In this document: positions 42,277 to 51,579 of the stretch, in pieces
Layout: every line of letters begins with the position of its first letter
Position numbering within the stretch: position 1 is the first letter of the stretch
Position numbers and translations under genes: made by a program
Assembly: GCF_001428045.1 (NCBI RefSeq)
Contig: NZ_LMSD01000042.1
Coordinates: 211,891 to 275,890 of the forward strand
Source: Paenibacillus sp. Soil750
GTDB lineage: Bacteria > Bacillota > Bacilli > Paenibacillales > NBRC-103111
Length of the DNA stretch: 64,000 nt
Reading direction: 5' to 3'
Notes under the pieces: generated by a model
Databases searched by the model: none
What the model was told of the DNA's origin: nothing
Seen by the model: the letters and a program-made list of their open reading frames with translations, nothing else

Positions 42277-43281
42277 ATGTTATTTACACCCTACACCATT
42301 GCCGGCCTAACCTTGAAGAATCGTATCGTGATGTCACCTATGTGTATGTATGCATCGGATGAATCCGGTGAAATCAAGGATTGGCATCATATTCATTACG
42401 CTACAAGAGCTGTTGGCCAAGTGGGACTTATCACATTTGAAGCAACAGCAGTTACTGCACAAGGACGGATTTCAACGCGTGATTTAGGGATCTGGGATGA
42501 CGCACATATCGATGGATTAAAGCGTGTTGTCACGTCCATCCATAATCATGGCTCTCATGCAGGCATTCAGCTCGCCCACGCAGGCAGAAAAGCCGTCCTG
42601 GATACGCCGATTATAGCCCCATCTGCCATCCCCTTCTCAGAAACATTCAAAACACCTGAGGAAGCAACACTCACGGACATTCAGGATACGATCCAAGCGT
42701 TCGCTGATGCAGCTGACCGTGCCAAGCAAGCGGGTTTTGACGTGATAGAAATACATGCGGCGCATGGCTATCTCATTAATGAATTCCTATCTCCCTACTC
42801 GAATCATCGTCAAGATGCGTACGGTGGTGATCAAGAGGGACGATTCCGCTTTTTGCGTGAAACGGTTCAGGCTATTCAAACGCGGTGGAGTGGTCCCCTG
42901 TTTGTCCGTATTTCGGCTCATGAGTATGTGGAAGGCGGACTTACACCGCAGGATCATATCTATTTCGCGACTCAGCTCAAAGAACTTGGCGTCCATCTGA
43001 TCGATGTCAGCTCCGGTGGCAATGCACCGATCGTTCCGAACTTTTTCCCAGGCTACCAAGTGCCTTTCGCCGAAGAAATTCGTACCAAAGTTGAGATCCC
43101 TGTAGGTGCAGTCGGGCTCATCACGGAGCCGCAACAAGCAGAAGAGATTCTTCAGAATAATCGCGCTGATCTTATTTTTCTAGGCAGAGTGCTGTTGCGT
43201 GATCCTTATTGGGCAAGATCAGCCGCCCGTGACTTACGCGTCGAACTCGCACCACCGGGACCTTATCAACGAGGATGGTAA
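42277..43281 (+). CDS. namA: NADPH dehydrogenase NamA (YqjM), old yellow enzyme family
   Basis: 334 residues. FMN enzyme that reduces activated C=C bonds with NADPH. YqjM-type hallmarks: Cys23 and Tyr25 in MSPMCMYAS (the Cys and Tyr that tune FMN), HAAHGYLINEFLSPYSNHR in the middle with the His and the Arg for NADPH, and the C-terminal FMN-phosphate site RADLIFLGRVLLRDPYW. AAGGAG precedes the start. Single gene; converges on the carboxypeptidase gene over a strong terminator. Confidence 0.95.
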   Translation: MLFTPYTIAGLTLKNRIVMSPMCMYASDESGEIKDWHHIHYATRAVGQVGLITFEATAVTAQGRISTRDLGIWDDAHIDGLKRVVTSIHNHGSHAGIQLAHAGRKAVLDTPIIAPSAIPFSETFKTPEEATLTDIQDTIQAFADAADRAKQAGFDVIEIHAAHGYLINEFLSPYSNHRQDAYGGDQEGRFRFLRETVQAIQTRWSGPLFVRISAHEYVEGGLTPQDHIYFATQLKELGVHLIDVSSGGNAPIVPNFFPGYQVPFAEEIRTKVEIPVGAVGLITEPQQAEEILQNNRADLIFLGRVLLRDPYWARSAARDLRVELAPPGPYQRGW

Positions 43282-43294
43282 TACCAAAGCATAA

Positions 43295-43330
43295 AAATCC
43301 CGCTTGGACTTCACACGTCCAGCGGGATTT
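43295..43330. terminator. Bidirectional terminator between namA and the carboxypeptidase gene
   Basis: AAATCCCGCT/AGCGGGATTT with an inner GGAC/GTCC stem; lies between converging stops. Confidence 0.85.
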
Positions 43331-43341
43331 CTGGCATACGT

Positions 43342-44232
43342 TTATTTGGAGACTGCAACAGTGTGATAATACTCTTCCATCGTCAAGTTCTTCGACTGGA
43401 TTTCCTGCGCAATGTCGGCTCCCACATATCGTAAATGCCATGGCTCATATTGATAGCCCGTAATGGCAGCTTTCCCCTGTGGGTAGCGGATAATAAAACC
43501 ATACTCACCCGCGTGCTTCTCTAACCAAATCGCTTCTTTCGTTCCACCAAAACAATCCGCAGCTGCGCATTTCCCATTGCTGCCGGTGACGTCGATGGCA
43601 AGCCCTGTTTCATGCTCACTAGTTCCAGGTACAGCGCTGTAGGTTTTAGCTTTTTCTTCCCCGTCTTTTTTCACATAAGCTTCAAAAAGGGATTTCTGTG
43701 TGGCATACGAACGATACGCAGAAACACCTGCTAACGGAACACCATCCTTTGCCGCTCCAGCGAATAGCTTCTCTATAGCAGTTGCTGCGGCTTGGCGCAT
43801 TTTGCGCTTATCAATTTTTTCGGAAAATGTAAAGGCAATGTTCGGATAGACAAGATCTGTCGGCTCATAGCTGGAAGGCAGCGAGTTCATCTTATTGACG
43901 AGAACTGTAATACTTTCTGGTTTGGCAATCACTTGAATCGCACCATTCTTAGTTGGCGTAGGGCTTGCAGCAGGTGAAGTCACAGGATTCGACGATGGCT
44001 TCACTGTAGCTGTAGCCGCAGGTGAAGTAGTCGCTGATGTCGTAGGTGTCGTTCCTACACTTGGTGAAACCGTGGGGCTTGTTGTCACACTAGCTGTAGG
44101 TGTTGGGCTTGGAGTAATCGTAGAGGCTCCTTCGTTCTTACTCCCACAACCTGCCACAATAGTTAACGCCAAGAGAATGGCAATGGATACATTCATTTTG
44201 ATTTTCATGTTGGTTTTCATTAGTCCTTTCAT
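43342..44232 (-). CDS. Lipoprotein D-alanyl-D-alanine carboxypeptidase, VanY/M15B family
   Basis: 296 residues. The signal sequence ends in IVAGCGSK, a good lipobox, so it is a membrane-anchored exolipoprotein. A Thr/Pro/Ser linker of about 70 residues (TPTASVTTSPTVSPS and similar) spans the wall, then the zinc peptidase domain: SAYRSYATQ, GTSEHETGLAIDV (His and Asp ligands) and PWHLRYVG (His ligand). It removes the terminal D-Ala of peptidoglycan stems. Several in-frame ATGs exist (44232, 44220, 44208); none has an ideal ribosome site. Confidence 0.9.
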   Translation of the reverse strand: MKGLMKTNMKIKMNVSIAILLALTIVAGCGSKNEGASTITPSPTPTASVTTSPTVSPSVGTTPTTSATTSPAATATVKPSSNPVTSPAASPTPTKNGAIQVIAKPESITVLVNKMNSLPSSYEPTDLVYPNIAFTFSEKIDKRKMRQAAATAIEKLFAGAAKDGVPLAGVSAYRSYATQKSLFEAYVKKDGEEKAKTYSAVPGTSEHETGLAIDVTGSNGKCAAADCFGGTKEAIWLEKHAGEYGFIIRYPQGKAAITGYQYEPWHLRYVGADIAQEIQSKNLTMEEYYHTVAVSK

Positions 44233-44336
44233 TTCGTGTCGTCATGCCTCCTAGAGGTTGAAAAAGCTTTTCAAAGTAATAGACCGCGATTTGGATAAAA
44301 AAGTTTCATGCTCGCTATTATTTTAGCTCAACAAAA

Positions 44337-44374
44337 AAGGCTGCATTTAGGTTGAGCTCCTAAATCGCAGCCTT
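44337..44374 (-). terminator. Terminator of metY
   Basis: AAGGCTGC, TTTAGG/CCTAAA inner stem, GCAGCCTT; T-run on the minus strand. Confidence 0.8.
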
Positions 44375-44410
44375 CTCATATTTTATGCGGAACGGGTTAA
44401 CGTTTCAAGT

Positions 44411-45706
44411 TTACTTCTGACTAGCCACGATGGCTTGTTCCAAATCATAAATAATATCCTCAATCGCTTCTGTTCCAACGGATAGACGAATAAGTCCAGG
44501 AGATACACCAGCTGATGCTTGTTCCTGCTCATTTAATTGCGAATGTGTCGTGCTTGCAGGGTGAATAATTAAGGATTTGGAGTCTCCCACATTGGCCAAA
44601 TGAGAGAATAGCTCTACAGCATGTATCAGCTTTTTGCCCGCTTCGATGCCACCTTTAATGCCAAAGCTCAATATGGCGCCTTGACCTTTCGGTAAGTATT
44701 TCTTAGCCAGTGAATACGTCGGGTGGCTTTCTAAACCAGCATAGCTTACCCACTCCACGGACTCATGTGCTTCTAAATATTGAGCTACCTTCAACGCATT
44801 GGAGCTGTGACGCTCAAGACGAAGATGCAGCGTTTCTAAGCCTTGTAATAATAAGAATGAACTATTCGGGGACAAGGACGCTCCCAAATCTCTCAATAAT
44901 TGCACGCGTGCCTTGATAATATAAGCTATCGAACCGACCGCTTCCGTATAAACAACACCATTATAACTCGGGTCTGGTGTCGTCAAACCTGGGAATTTGC
45001 CGCTTGCTGCCCAATCGAACTTCCCTCCGTCGACAATAACCCCACCGATAGTCGTACCGTGACCTCCGATAAACTTGGTCGCAGAGTGCACCACAATATC
45101 AGCGCCATGCTCGATCGGTCTGAGCAGATACGGACTTGGGAACGTATTATCTACGATTAGCGGAATGCCATTTTCATGCGCAATCGCCGCTACAGCTTCA
45201 ATGTCTAAAACATCCCCTTTGGGATTGCCAATCGATTCAGCATAGATGGCTTTTGTTTTCTCCGTAATCGCAGCTCGGAAATTATCAGGATTACTTGCAT
45301 CAACGAACTTCACTTTAATCCCTAATTTAGGCAATGTATTAGCAAATAAATTATAAGTCCCGCCATATAATGCCGAAGCAGATACGATTTCATCACCAAC
45401 TTCGGCAATGTTCAGAATCGAAAACGTGATAGCTGCTTGACCGGACGCCACCGCAAGCGCGGCAGGCGCACCTTCCAGTGCAGCAATACGTTGCTCAAAT
45501 ACATCTGTCGTTGGATTCATAATCCGTGTATAGATATTGCCAAATTCCTTCAGTGCAAATAAATTCGCAGCATGCTCGGTGTCGTTGAACACATACGACG
45601 TCGTTTGATAGATAGGAACCGCTCGTGAATTAGTCGCAGGGTCAACCTTTTGACCTGCGTGAATCGCTAGTGTTTCTGGTAAATGTTTACGTTCCGAATT
45701 TGACAT
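44411..45706 (-). CDS. metY: O-acetylhomoserine sulfhydrylase / homocysteine synthase
   Basis: 431 residues from ATG 45706 (AGGAGG 7 bases upstream). PLP enzyme of the Cys/Met metabolism family that makes homocysteine from O-acetylhomoserine and sulfide. PLP site: HSATKFIGGHGTTIGG with the Schiff-base Lys; YTRIMNPTTDVFEQRIAALEG and VDNTFPSPYLLRPIEHGAD are typical of the long (about 430-residue) MetY branch rather than MetB/MetC. C-terminal SVGTEAIEDIIYDLEQA. Single gene. The leader shows AGGAATTA near 45765-45775 and TTGACT on the minus strand, possible CymR and -35 elements, without firm support. Confidence 0.93.
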   Translation of the reverse strand: MSNSERKHLPETLAIHAGQKVDPATNSRAVPIYQTTSYVFNDTEHAANLFALKEFGNIYTRIMNPTTDVFEQRIAALEGAPAALAVASGQAAITFSILNIAEVGDEIVSASALYGGTYNLFANTLPKLGIKVKFVDASNPDNFRAAITEKTKAIYAESIGNPKGDVLDIEAVAAIAHENGIPLIVDNTFPSPYLLRPIEHGADIVVHSATKFIGGHGTTIGGVIVDGGKFDWAASGKFPGLTTPDPSYNGVVYTEAVGSIAYIIKARVQLLRDLGASLSPNSSFLLLQGLETLHLRLERHSSNALKVAQYLEAHESVEWVSYAGLESHPTYSLAKKYLPKGQGAILSFGIKGGIEAGKKLIHAVELFSHLANVGDSKSLIIHPASTTHSQLNEQEQASAGVSPGLIRLSVGTEAIEDIIYDLEQAIVASQK

Positions 45707-45842
45707 GAACATGCCTCCTAGGATAATGATTCATTGTGGATCCACCAAAGAAATAATAACTAACTTAATTCCTACTAAAATAGTATGATATAAGTTTAAA
45801 GGAATATTCTACCTAAAGTCAACACAAGAATTTCCAATATGT

Positions 45843-45879
45843 AAAAGCCCGCAATCGAAACGAATTTCGATTACGGACA
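45843..45879 (-). terminator. Terminator of the efflux operon
   Basis: GcCCGcAATCGAAA/TTTCGATTaCGGaC stem; T-run on the minus strand. Confidence 0.7.
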
Positions 45880-45883
45880 TTTC

Positions 45884-46768
45884 TCACGTTTTGTCCTGCG
45901 GGAGTAGTATAATGCGTCCATTTTCCAGTTCTACACGCATTTTATTCGTCCCCGCAGCACCTATGGATTCCAGATAATTAGCCGGAATTTGCAATCTGCC
46001 AGCTTTGTCGACGACCGCATATTCAACATGGGAATCCTCCTCTGACGAAATAATCCCCTGCTCCAGCTCCAGTAATTCTTCCTGATAGGATTTGCGTCGT
46101 AATATCTCAGAGGAGGTTTTGCCGTCACGAATCGCAACTACACGGTCTACCTTCTTCGCCAGAAGAGGATCATGCGTAACGATCACGACGGTCAGACCGA
46201 AGCTGCGATTCAGCTCTCGAAACAGATCAAGGATCTGATTCGCCATTTTCGTATCGACAGATCCGGTCGGTTCGTCCGCGAGCAAAAGCCTAGGCTGATT
46301 AGCCAGTGCAATCGCGATCGCCACACGCTGCTGTTCACCGCCAGAAAGTTCATTAAGCTTGTTATTTCTCCGATGACTCAAGCCTACAGCTTCCAATAAG
46401 TCCATAGCACGATAGCGCTTACGCCGTCCCTGCAACAGAATGGGCAATTCTACATTTTCGAGTGCCGTCAAATAGGGAATCAGGTTACGGGCATTATTTT
46501 GCCATACGAAGCCAACGGTTTCCCGCTTATATTTGACCAAATCGGACTCTTTAAACTTCAATAAATCCTTCCCATCCACACTCAGATTACCTGCTGAAGG
46601 TCGATCCAACCCTCCCAGCATATTGAGCAGCGTCGATTTCCCACTGCCGCTATTGCCGATAATGGCCATCAATTCACCTTCTTGAATATGAAGATCAAGA
46701 CCTTGCAGCGCAACAACTTCAAGATCAGCCGCTTTATAAATTTTAACTAAATTCTCACAATGTATCAT
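45884..46768 (-). CDS. ABC transporter ATPase with C-terminal AbrB-like domain
   Basis: 294 residues. The first 225 form a LolD/MacB-type ATPase: Walker A GNSGSGKST at 38-46, signature LSGGEQQRVAIA, Walker B LLLADEPTGSVD, and an H-loop VIVTHD. The last 47 residues (VEYAVVDKAGRLQIPANYLESIGA onward in two parts, ending GRIILLPQ) match the SpoVT/AbrB swapped-hairpin fold, normally a DNA-binding dimer. Such a fusion may dimerise the ATPase or link it to regulation. It follows the permease gene by 2 bases and is the fourth gene of the efflux operon. Confidence 0.85.
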   Translation of the reverse strand: MIHCENLVKIYKAADLEVVALQGLDLHIQEGELMAIIGNSGSGKSTLLNMLGGLDRPSAGNLSVDGKDLLKFKESDLVKYKRETVGFVWQNNARNLIPYLTALENVELPILLQGRRKRYRAMDLLEAVGLSHRRNNKLNELSGGEQQRVAIAIALANQPRLLLADEPTGSVDTKMANQILDLFRELNRSFGLTVVIVTHDPLLAKKVDRVVAIRDGKTSSEILRRKSYQEELLELEQGIISSEEDSHVEYAVVDKAGRLQIPANYLESIGAAGTNKMRVELENGRIILLPQDKT

Positions 46769-46770
46769 AC

Positions 46771-49644
46771 CTAATCCTCCCCAAGCTTAACGGCTTGATG
46801 AATCTTAATTCTGGAGAGCATCGTGCCGAGCAGCAGTAATCCAAGCCCGATCATGATTGTAACGATCATATACAAATGAAGCTGATCTTTCGGATCAAAG
46901 CTGACTTGAAAAGGTGGCACTTGGCTTGACGAATCGAATGTTAACTGGAATAAAGGAACGAACAAGCGGCTAGCCACATTCCCCGTAATCATACCGATCA
47001 GCACGCCGGCTCCCGACGTTAGAAGCTGTTCAGCGACTAGCATTCCGATCAACTGTCTATAGGAAATTCCCATGGCACGAAGCACACCGAATTGTAGGAT
47101 CTGGCCATACAACGAGAGTAACCAATATAGGAGAAATCCAATGAAGCTGATGCCAATCGCGATAAGGAATCCAAGCGTCATAACACCATTCACTGCTAGT
47201 TGGAAGGGATCGTTTTTCGACCGAATCACCATCATATTCGTATCAACTAGACGTGTGACTGACAAGCGCTTCTGCTCTAATGACTCATATAAGGCTTGAC
47301 TAGTCATATCTGGCTTCAGCTTTAGCCACACATCATAAGGCTCTACAGCTAAATTATTTTGGATAAAAGAAAGATGTCCGATGACGAGCTTCGGTGCATT
47401 TGTTTTGCTTCCTGAACTCGATGAGGCCGTTAAGATCGGATTCGGATTCCAGCTAGGCCAATAATCAATGATGCCGTAGATCACCGATGTAGCGCCTTCC
47501 ACATCACTCCATCCGATTCGAATGACGTCTCCCACTTTGGCTCCCGTTTCCTCCGCGATGGACCTAGAAATCAGAACTGCTTTGGAATCCGTCGCCAACA
47601 CGTTCAGATAGTCATAGAAATGATGATCTAATAACTGATCACGGAACCAGGCTGTTCGACCGAAATCATCGGTATCAATCCCCATGAGTGTCGTCTTTTT
47701 CGTATCTTTGCCAATGGAAATATACGCATCTTCTTTCTTAAATACCCTTGCCGCTGACTCTACACCGGTCAATTGTGTGAACGGCATGAACGGCGGTTCT
47801 ACGTATTGGACGCGTTTCTTCCCCCCACCTTCGCTGCCTTGAGGTTTCTCTCCACTATCGAATCCTGGCGGACCTGACTGTGGAGGTGGTGCATCATTAT
47901 CCCATGCGGTTTGCAAGACGATGTCCGAACCATTCTTATACTGAATCTTCTCTTCCACATTCTTATTCATCGTTCTTGCTGCACTCGCGCTAAAAATACC
48001 CGTTGCCAATGTCATAATAATAAATAACATGATGAATTGATATTGGGTCGTTGATCTCCCCACTTGCAACAGCGTTGAATATAAGTAGGGCGGCCACCAT
48101 TTTCGACCGACTGCATAGATCAGTTTAATGATCCAAGGATAGATCCTGAGCAGAAAGAGCCCCATAGCGAATATGAAAAAGGCTGGGACAACAAATAAAA
48201 GCGGATCAACCTTCATGTCCAGAGAATCTAACCCTAGAGCATTTAAATCATCCATCCGTCGCTTAAAGCTTTGCAAGAGATACATGGACACAATCAATAA
48301 GACGACGTCTAGATATATTTTATGGACAAAAGAAAGCTTATTCTTCCTCGCGATTGTTTGTTTATGACCCACTATGCTCACTCGTGTCGCGAGTACGGCA
48401 GGAATGAGAACCATACCAACCGAAACAATCACTGCAATCAATCCGTATTGGTAAGCCTCCTGACCTAGCTTTACTTCAATAGCTGCACGCTGAACGAACG
48501 ACAGAAAACCATTCGAAGCACCCAAGACTTTCGTTAATTCCAGCCCTACAAAAGGACCAATTAATAAAGCAACTCCACCTAGTAAAATACCTTCGATCAC
48601 ATACCCAATCATGATCTGAGCTCGGCTTGCACCTCGGCTTCGTAACACAGCGATTTCAGTTTTCTGCCGATCGGTAATCAAATTCGCAACCATAAATAAA
48701 TAGAAAGCAAGTAAAATACAGACGGGCACATTCAATGACCATAGTAGGATACGGAGCTTTTTCTCTTTCTCCCCATAGGATTGCAAGGTGAGTACCGTTA
48801 TATTACTGGATGTGTATGTTTCTAAGTTCCGACTAAAATAGTCGTCCATTTCCTTCTGAGTCGCGATAAAGGTGTCAATACCCTCTAACTTCAATTGATG
48901 ATAATCCAAGACGATATTCCAGTATGAAAACTGATCCATGAAATTACTGCTTTTCGTAAAATCTTGTTCGAATAAGGCCGACGGAATGAAAAATCTTGAA
49001 TTCAGATCCTTCATCGTATTCGTCCAATACAGGTCAGTGAAATCTGCCCGATCAATCACGGCAACCGGTTTAATTCGAATCGTGCTCTTCAAATCATCGT
49101 CCACCATGGTGAGTTCATTACCTAATACGATTTTCTGTTTCGTCAACAACTCTGGAAATACCCAAGTCTCATAAACGCCGTTCACAGGCTTTGTCGAAGG
49201 CATGACGCCATCAACAAGACGAATATGCTTTTCCAAATCGGTCATGGCAGCGATTTCGCCATACCTATTTACCTTGGGATCTAATTTACTTGGATCGCTA
49301 GGTGTAAGTTTATACGTCTTGGTACCCCTGGTTACCGTAGAAAGCAGAATCGGTAAATCAAAGCGCTTACTCATTGCGGTCATGAGTGCATCCGTTTCTG
49401 CTAATCGTTTATCACCTTCTTTGGCTTTGCCAAAGTAAGCTTGGTTCGCTACAAGTCCTGGATACTTCTGTGTATTCGTTTGTTGAACTTCCAAGTCTTT
49501 GATCAACATACGTTGCAAAATGGCATGCGTATAAATCGGCATGGAGCTCGCAAGGGCGACAGAAATAATTAACCCTAGTAATAAACTTAGCTCTAACCAA
49601 CGGTTCTTTGCCATTTTGCGGAGAATCATCAGTAATAAAGCCAT
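46771..49644 (-). CDS. FtsX-like ABC transporter permease
   Basis: 957 residues. A first helix (about 15-35), a long extracytoplasmic part (about 40-305), a block of helices with the FtsX signature (ITDRQKTEIAVLRSRGASRAQIMIGYVIEG near 335-360), a further helix pair, a second large extracytoplasmic domain with a Gly/Pro-rich stretch (PPPQSGPPGF), and C-terminal helices (YGQILQFGVLRAMGISYRQL). This two-unit arrangement is typical of large MacB-like or lipoprotein/peptide efflux permeases of Gram-positives. AGGAGG precedes the start with a hairpin directly upstream. Substrate unknown. Confidence 0.87.
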   Translation of the reverse strand: MALLLMILRKMAKNRWLELSLLLGLIISVALASSMPIYTHAILQRMLIKDLEVQQTNTQKYPGLVANQAYFGKAKEGDKRLAETDALMTAMSKRFDLPILLSTVTRGTKTYKLTPSDPSKLDPKVNRYGEIAAMTDLEKHIRLVDGVMPSTKPVNGVYETWVFPELLTKQKIVLGNELTMVDDDLKSTIRIKPVAVIDRADFTDLYWTNTMKDLNSRFFIPSALFEQDFTKSSNFMDQFSYWNIVLDYHQLKLEGIDTFIATQKEMDDYFSRNLETYTSSNITVLTLQSYGEKEKKLRILLWSLNVPVCILLAFYLFMVANLITDRQKTEIAVLRSRGASRAQIMIGYVIEGILLGGVALLIGPFVGLELTKVLGASNGFLSFVQRAAIEVKLGQEAYQYGLIAVIVSVGMVLIPAVLATRVSIVGHKQTIARKNKLSFVHKIYLDVVLLIVSMYLLQSFKRRMDDLNALGLDSLDMKVDPLLFVVPAFFIFAMGLFLLRIYPWIIKLIYAVGRKWWPPYLYSTLLQVGRSTTQYQFIMLFIIMTLATGIFSASAARTMNKNVEEKIQYKNGSDIVLQTAWDNDAPPPQSGPPGFDSGEKPQGSEGGGKKRVQYVEPPFMPFTQLTGVESAARVFKKEDAYISIGKDTKKTTLMGIDTDDFGRTAWFRDQLLDHHFYDYLNVLATDSKAVLISRSIAEETGAKVGDVIRIGWSDVEGATSVIYGIIDYWPSWNPNPILTASSSSGSKTNAPKLVIGHLSFIQNNLAVEPYDVWLKLKPDMTSQALYESLEQKRLSVTRLVDTNMMVIRSKNDPFQLAVNGVMTLGFLIAIGISFIGFLLYWLLSLYGQILQFGVLRAMGISYRQLIGMLVAEQLLTSGAGVLIGMITGNVASRLFVPLFQLTFDSSSQVPPFQVSFDPKDQLHLYMIVTIMIGLGLLLLGTMLSRIKIHQAVKLGED

Positions 49645-49659
49645 TGTAATCCTCCTAAA

Positions 49660-49679
49660 AGTTTTGCTTTAGCAAAACT
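49660..49679 (-). other. Hairpin directly upstream of the permease ribosome site
   Basis: AGTTTTGCT and AGCAAAACT, 9 bp with a 2-base gap, between the adaptor stop and the permease AGGAGG. Without a T-run it is unlikely to end transcription; it may affect translation or mRNA stability. Confidence 0.5.
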
Positions 49680-49708
49680 AGTATCGTAAACATTATCCTT
49701 CAAGTGTG

Positions 49709-50755
49709 CTAATTATTTAAAATGACGTTCTGGCCTTCCGTTAGCCCCGTTCGGATTTCTACTTCCGTAGCGGAGACAAGCCCTTTCTCGACATCGACTT
49801 CTTTGCGGCTCTCGCCATTCAGTACTTGCACATAATCTCGACCTAGATAAGAGCGGAGACCTGTTCTTGGAATTATCAGGATGTTATCACGTTTCTCTAC
49901 GATGATTGTCATATCACCAGATGCCCCGATCTCTGCGCCAGCTGTGCCTTCTGGAATCCCTACTATGATCGTTTTGGCATTACGCTCAGCTATCTGCTTA
50001 TTATCGGTTCGAGGCGCACTTGAAGGGGTCTGCAGCACTTTGCCTGGCACCACACTTCCATTAGATCCGAACTTCACTTCCACGTTCATCCCCACTTCAA
50101 TCCCTGTTAGCGTCCCACTGTCTGGTGCTTCATAAAATAACTGCAGCTTACTCGGATCTGAAACAACGACTAGTGTGCTGTAAGCATCCACCATATTTCC
50201 TTGTTGAGCATCCGTCACGTACGTAACTATGCCTCCGGCTTCAGCCGTTAATTTGGTTTTGGCCAATTCAGCTTGCAAGTTAGCAAGCTGCAGCTGTGCT
50301 GCTTCCACATCGATGGCCTTCAGACGTATAGACAACTCTTGATCCGACGAACTCGAGGTCATCCTAACTTGCGTATAAGCGATCTGAGCCTTCTCCAAAT
50401 TCAATTTCTGCAAAGCAATTTTTGTTTCTAAATCACCTTGCTCTAGTTCCGCAAGCACATCCCCCTGCTTCACGATATCCCCAGATTTGACACGTAATCC
50501 AGCAAGTCGGTGACCCGATTCTTTAAAAAAATAATTAGTCGTTTTGCTTGATCTTAGTGTCGCCATCGCACTGACTTTCCTCGTGATGGAGCCTTTCTTC
50601 ACTTCATACAGCTCAAAGTTTTCTTTGACGGGCTTCACCAATGGCGGCTTCAACGCTTCTTCTTCTTTGGGCAGCAACGAACAGCCAGCAAGTATGAAAA
50701 GGGCACCTGCTAGTAGCACAAGCCTTGATGCGATTGTATTAACCTTCATCGACAA
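49709..50755 (-). CDS. Membrane-fusion/adaptor lipoprotein of the efflux operon (MacA/HlyD type)
   Basis: 348 residues. A TTG at 50755 has GGAGG 9 bases upstream and is preferred to ATG 50749. Signal sequence with FILAGCSLL lipobox. HlyD features: lipoyl-like half domains (SGDIVKQGDVLAELEQGDLE and AGGIVTYVTDAQQGNMVDA), a short coiled-coil between them, and beta-barrel domains (VGMNVEVKFGSNG). In Gram-positives such proteins sit outside the membrane and help the ABC permease. The start overlaps the upstream ATPase gene by 17 bases; 64 bases separate it from the permease. Confidence 0.85.
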   Translation of the reverse strand: MSMKVNTIASRLVLLAGALFILAGCSLLPKEEEALKPPLVKPVKENFELYEVKKGSITRKVSAMATLRSSKTTNYFFKESGHRLAGLRVKSGDIVKQGDVLAELEQGDLETKIALQKLNLEKAQIAYTQVRMTSSSSDQELSIRLKAIDVEAAQLQLANLQAELAKTKLTAEAGGIVTYVTDAQQGNMVDAYSTLVVVSDPSKLQLFYEAPDSGTLTGIEVGMNVEVKFGSNGSVVPGKVLQTPSSAPRTDNKQIAERNAKTIIVGIPEGTAGAEIGASGDMTIIVEKRDNILIIPRTGLRSYLGRDYVQVLNGESRKEVDVEKGLVSATEVEIRTGLTEGQNVILNN

Positions 50756-51434
50756 TGGAACCATCCTCCAATGCATAAACTTCATCTACAATTTCCATAA
50801 TCGCCAGATCATGCGTGGTCAAAATTATGGTCATCCCTTCCTTCACCAAATCCTTGAATAGTTTGAGAATCTGAAGCCCCATTCGACTATCTAACTCGGC
50901 CGTAGGCTCGTCTGCCAGAATCAGCTTAGGCTTATGAGCAATCGCTCTTGCTATGGCAACTCGCTGTTGTTCTCCGCCAGAAAGCTCATAGGGTCGATGT
51001 TTCATTCTCGCCTTTAACCCCACGAATTGCAGCGCCTCTTCAGCAAGAGTCCTAAATTGACTGGGAGGTACACCCGATATGCGCAAACCAAACTCTACAT
51101 TTTCGTAAGCGGACATATACGGCACTAAGGCAAACGATTGGAAAATAAGCCCGATTTGCTTCCGTCTGAGTTCATTTCGCTTGGATTCAGAGAGTGTGCT
51201 GATCTCCATCCCTTCCAAGTAAACTGCACCTTCGGAAGGATGATCCAAGGCACCTATGATGTTAAGTAACGTTGTTTTCCCTGACCCTGATCTTCCACGC
51301 AAAGCCACAAGTCTGCCTCTGGGGATCGAGAGATTCGCTCCGCGCAAGGCATGAACCGCTCCTGACCCCTTTCCAAACACACGTGTTACACCAATGGCTT
51401 GCACCATAGGCACCTGATTGTCCTGCATAGTCAA
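50739..51434 (-). CDS. MacB-like ABC transporter ATPase, first gene of the efflux operon
   Basis: 231 residues. Walker A GRSGSGKTT, signature LSGGEQQRVAIARAIA, Walker B LILADEPTAELD, TTHD. TTG 51434 has GAGGTG 6 bases upstream; ATG 51428 is 12 bases away and GTG 51443 lies within the site. Part of the order ATPase, adaptor, permease, ATPase. Two different ATPases serve one permease gene, so a heterodimer is possible. Confidence 0.88.
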   Translation of the reverse strand: MTMQDNQVPMVQAIGVTRVFGKGSGAVHALRGANLSIPRGRLVALRGRSGSGKTTLLNIIGALDHPSEGAVYLEGMEISTLSESKRNELRRKQIGLIFQSFALVPYMSAYENVEFGLRISGVPPSQFRTLAEEALQFVGLKARMKHRPYELSGGEQQRVAIARAIAHKPKLILADEPTAELDSRMGLQILKLFKDLVKEGMTIILTTHDLAIMEIVDEVYALEDGSIVDEG

Positions 51435-51501
51435 AGTGAACACCTCATCTTTACGCTAATCCTGCATCTTCTCTATAAATGTAAACCTTTACATAATAAA
51501 T

Positions 51502-51536
51502 AAACAGACTGCCTTTGTTGGAAAAGGTGTCTGTTT
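51502..51536 (-). terminator. Terminator of the YesMN-type operon
   Basis: AAACAGAC, CCTTT/AAAGG, GTCTGTTT arms; lies between the response regulator stop and the efflux operon start, separating the two units. Confidence 0.75.
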
Positions 51537-51579
51537 GTTCGTTTTTGTGAGTCCATACTAACTTAGGGGAAATACCAGT

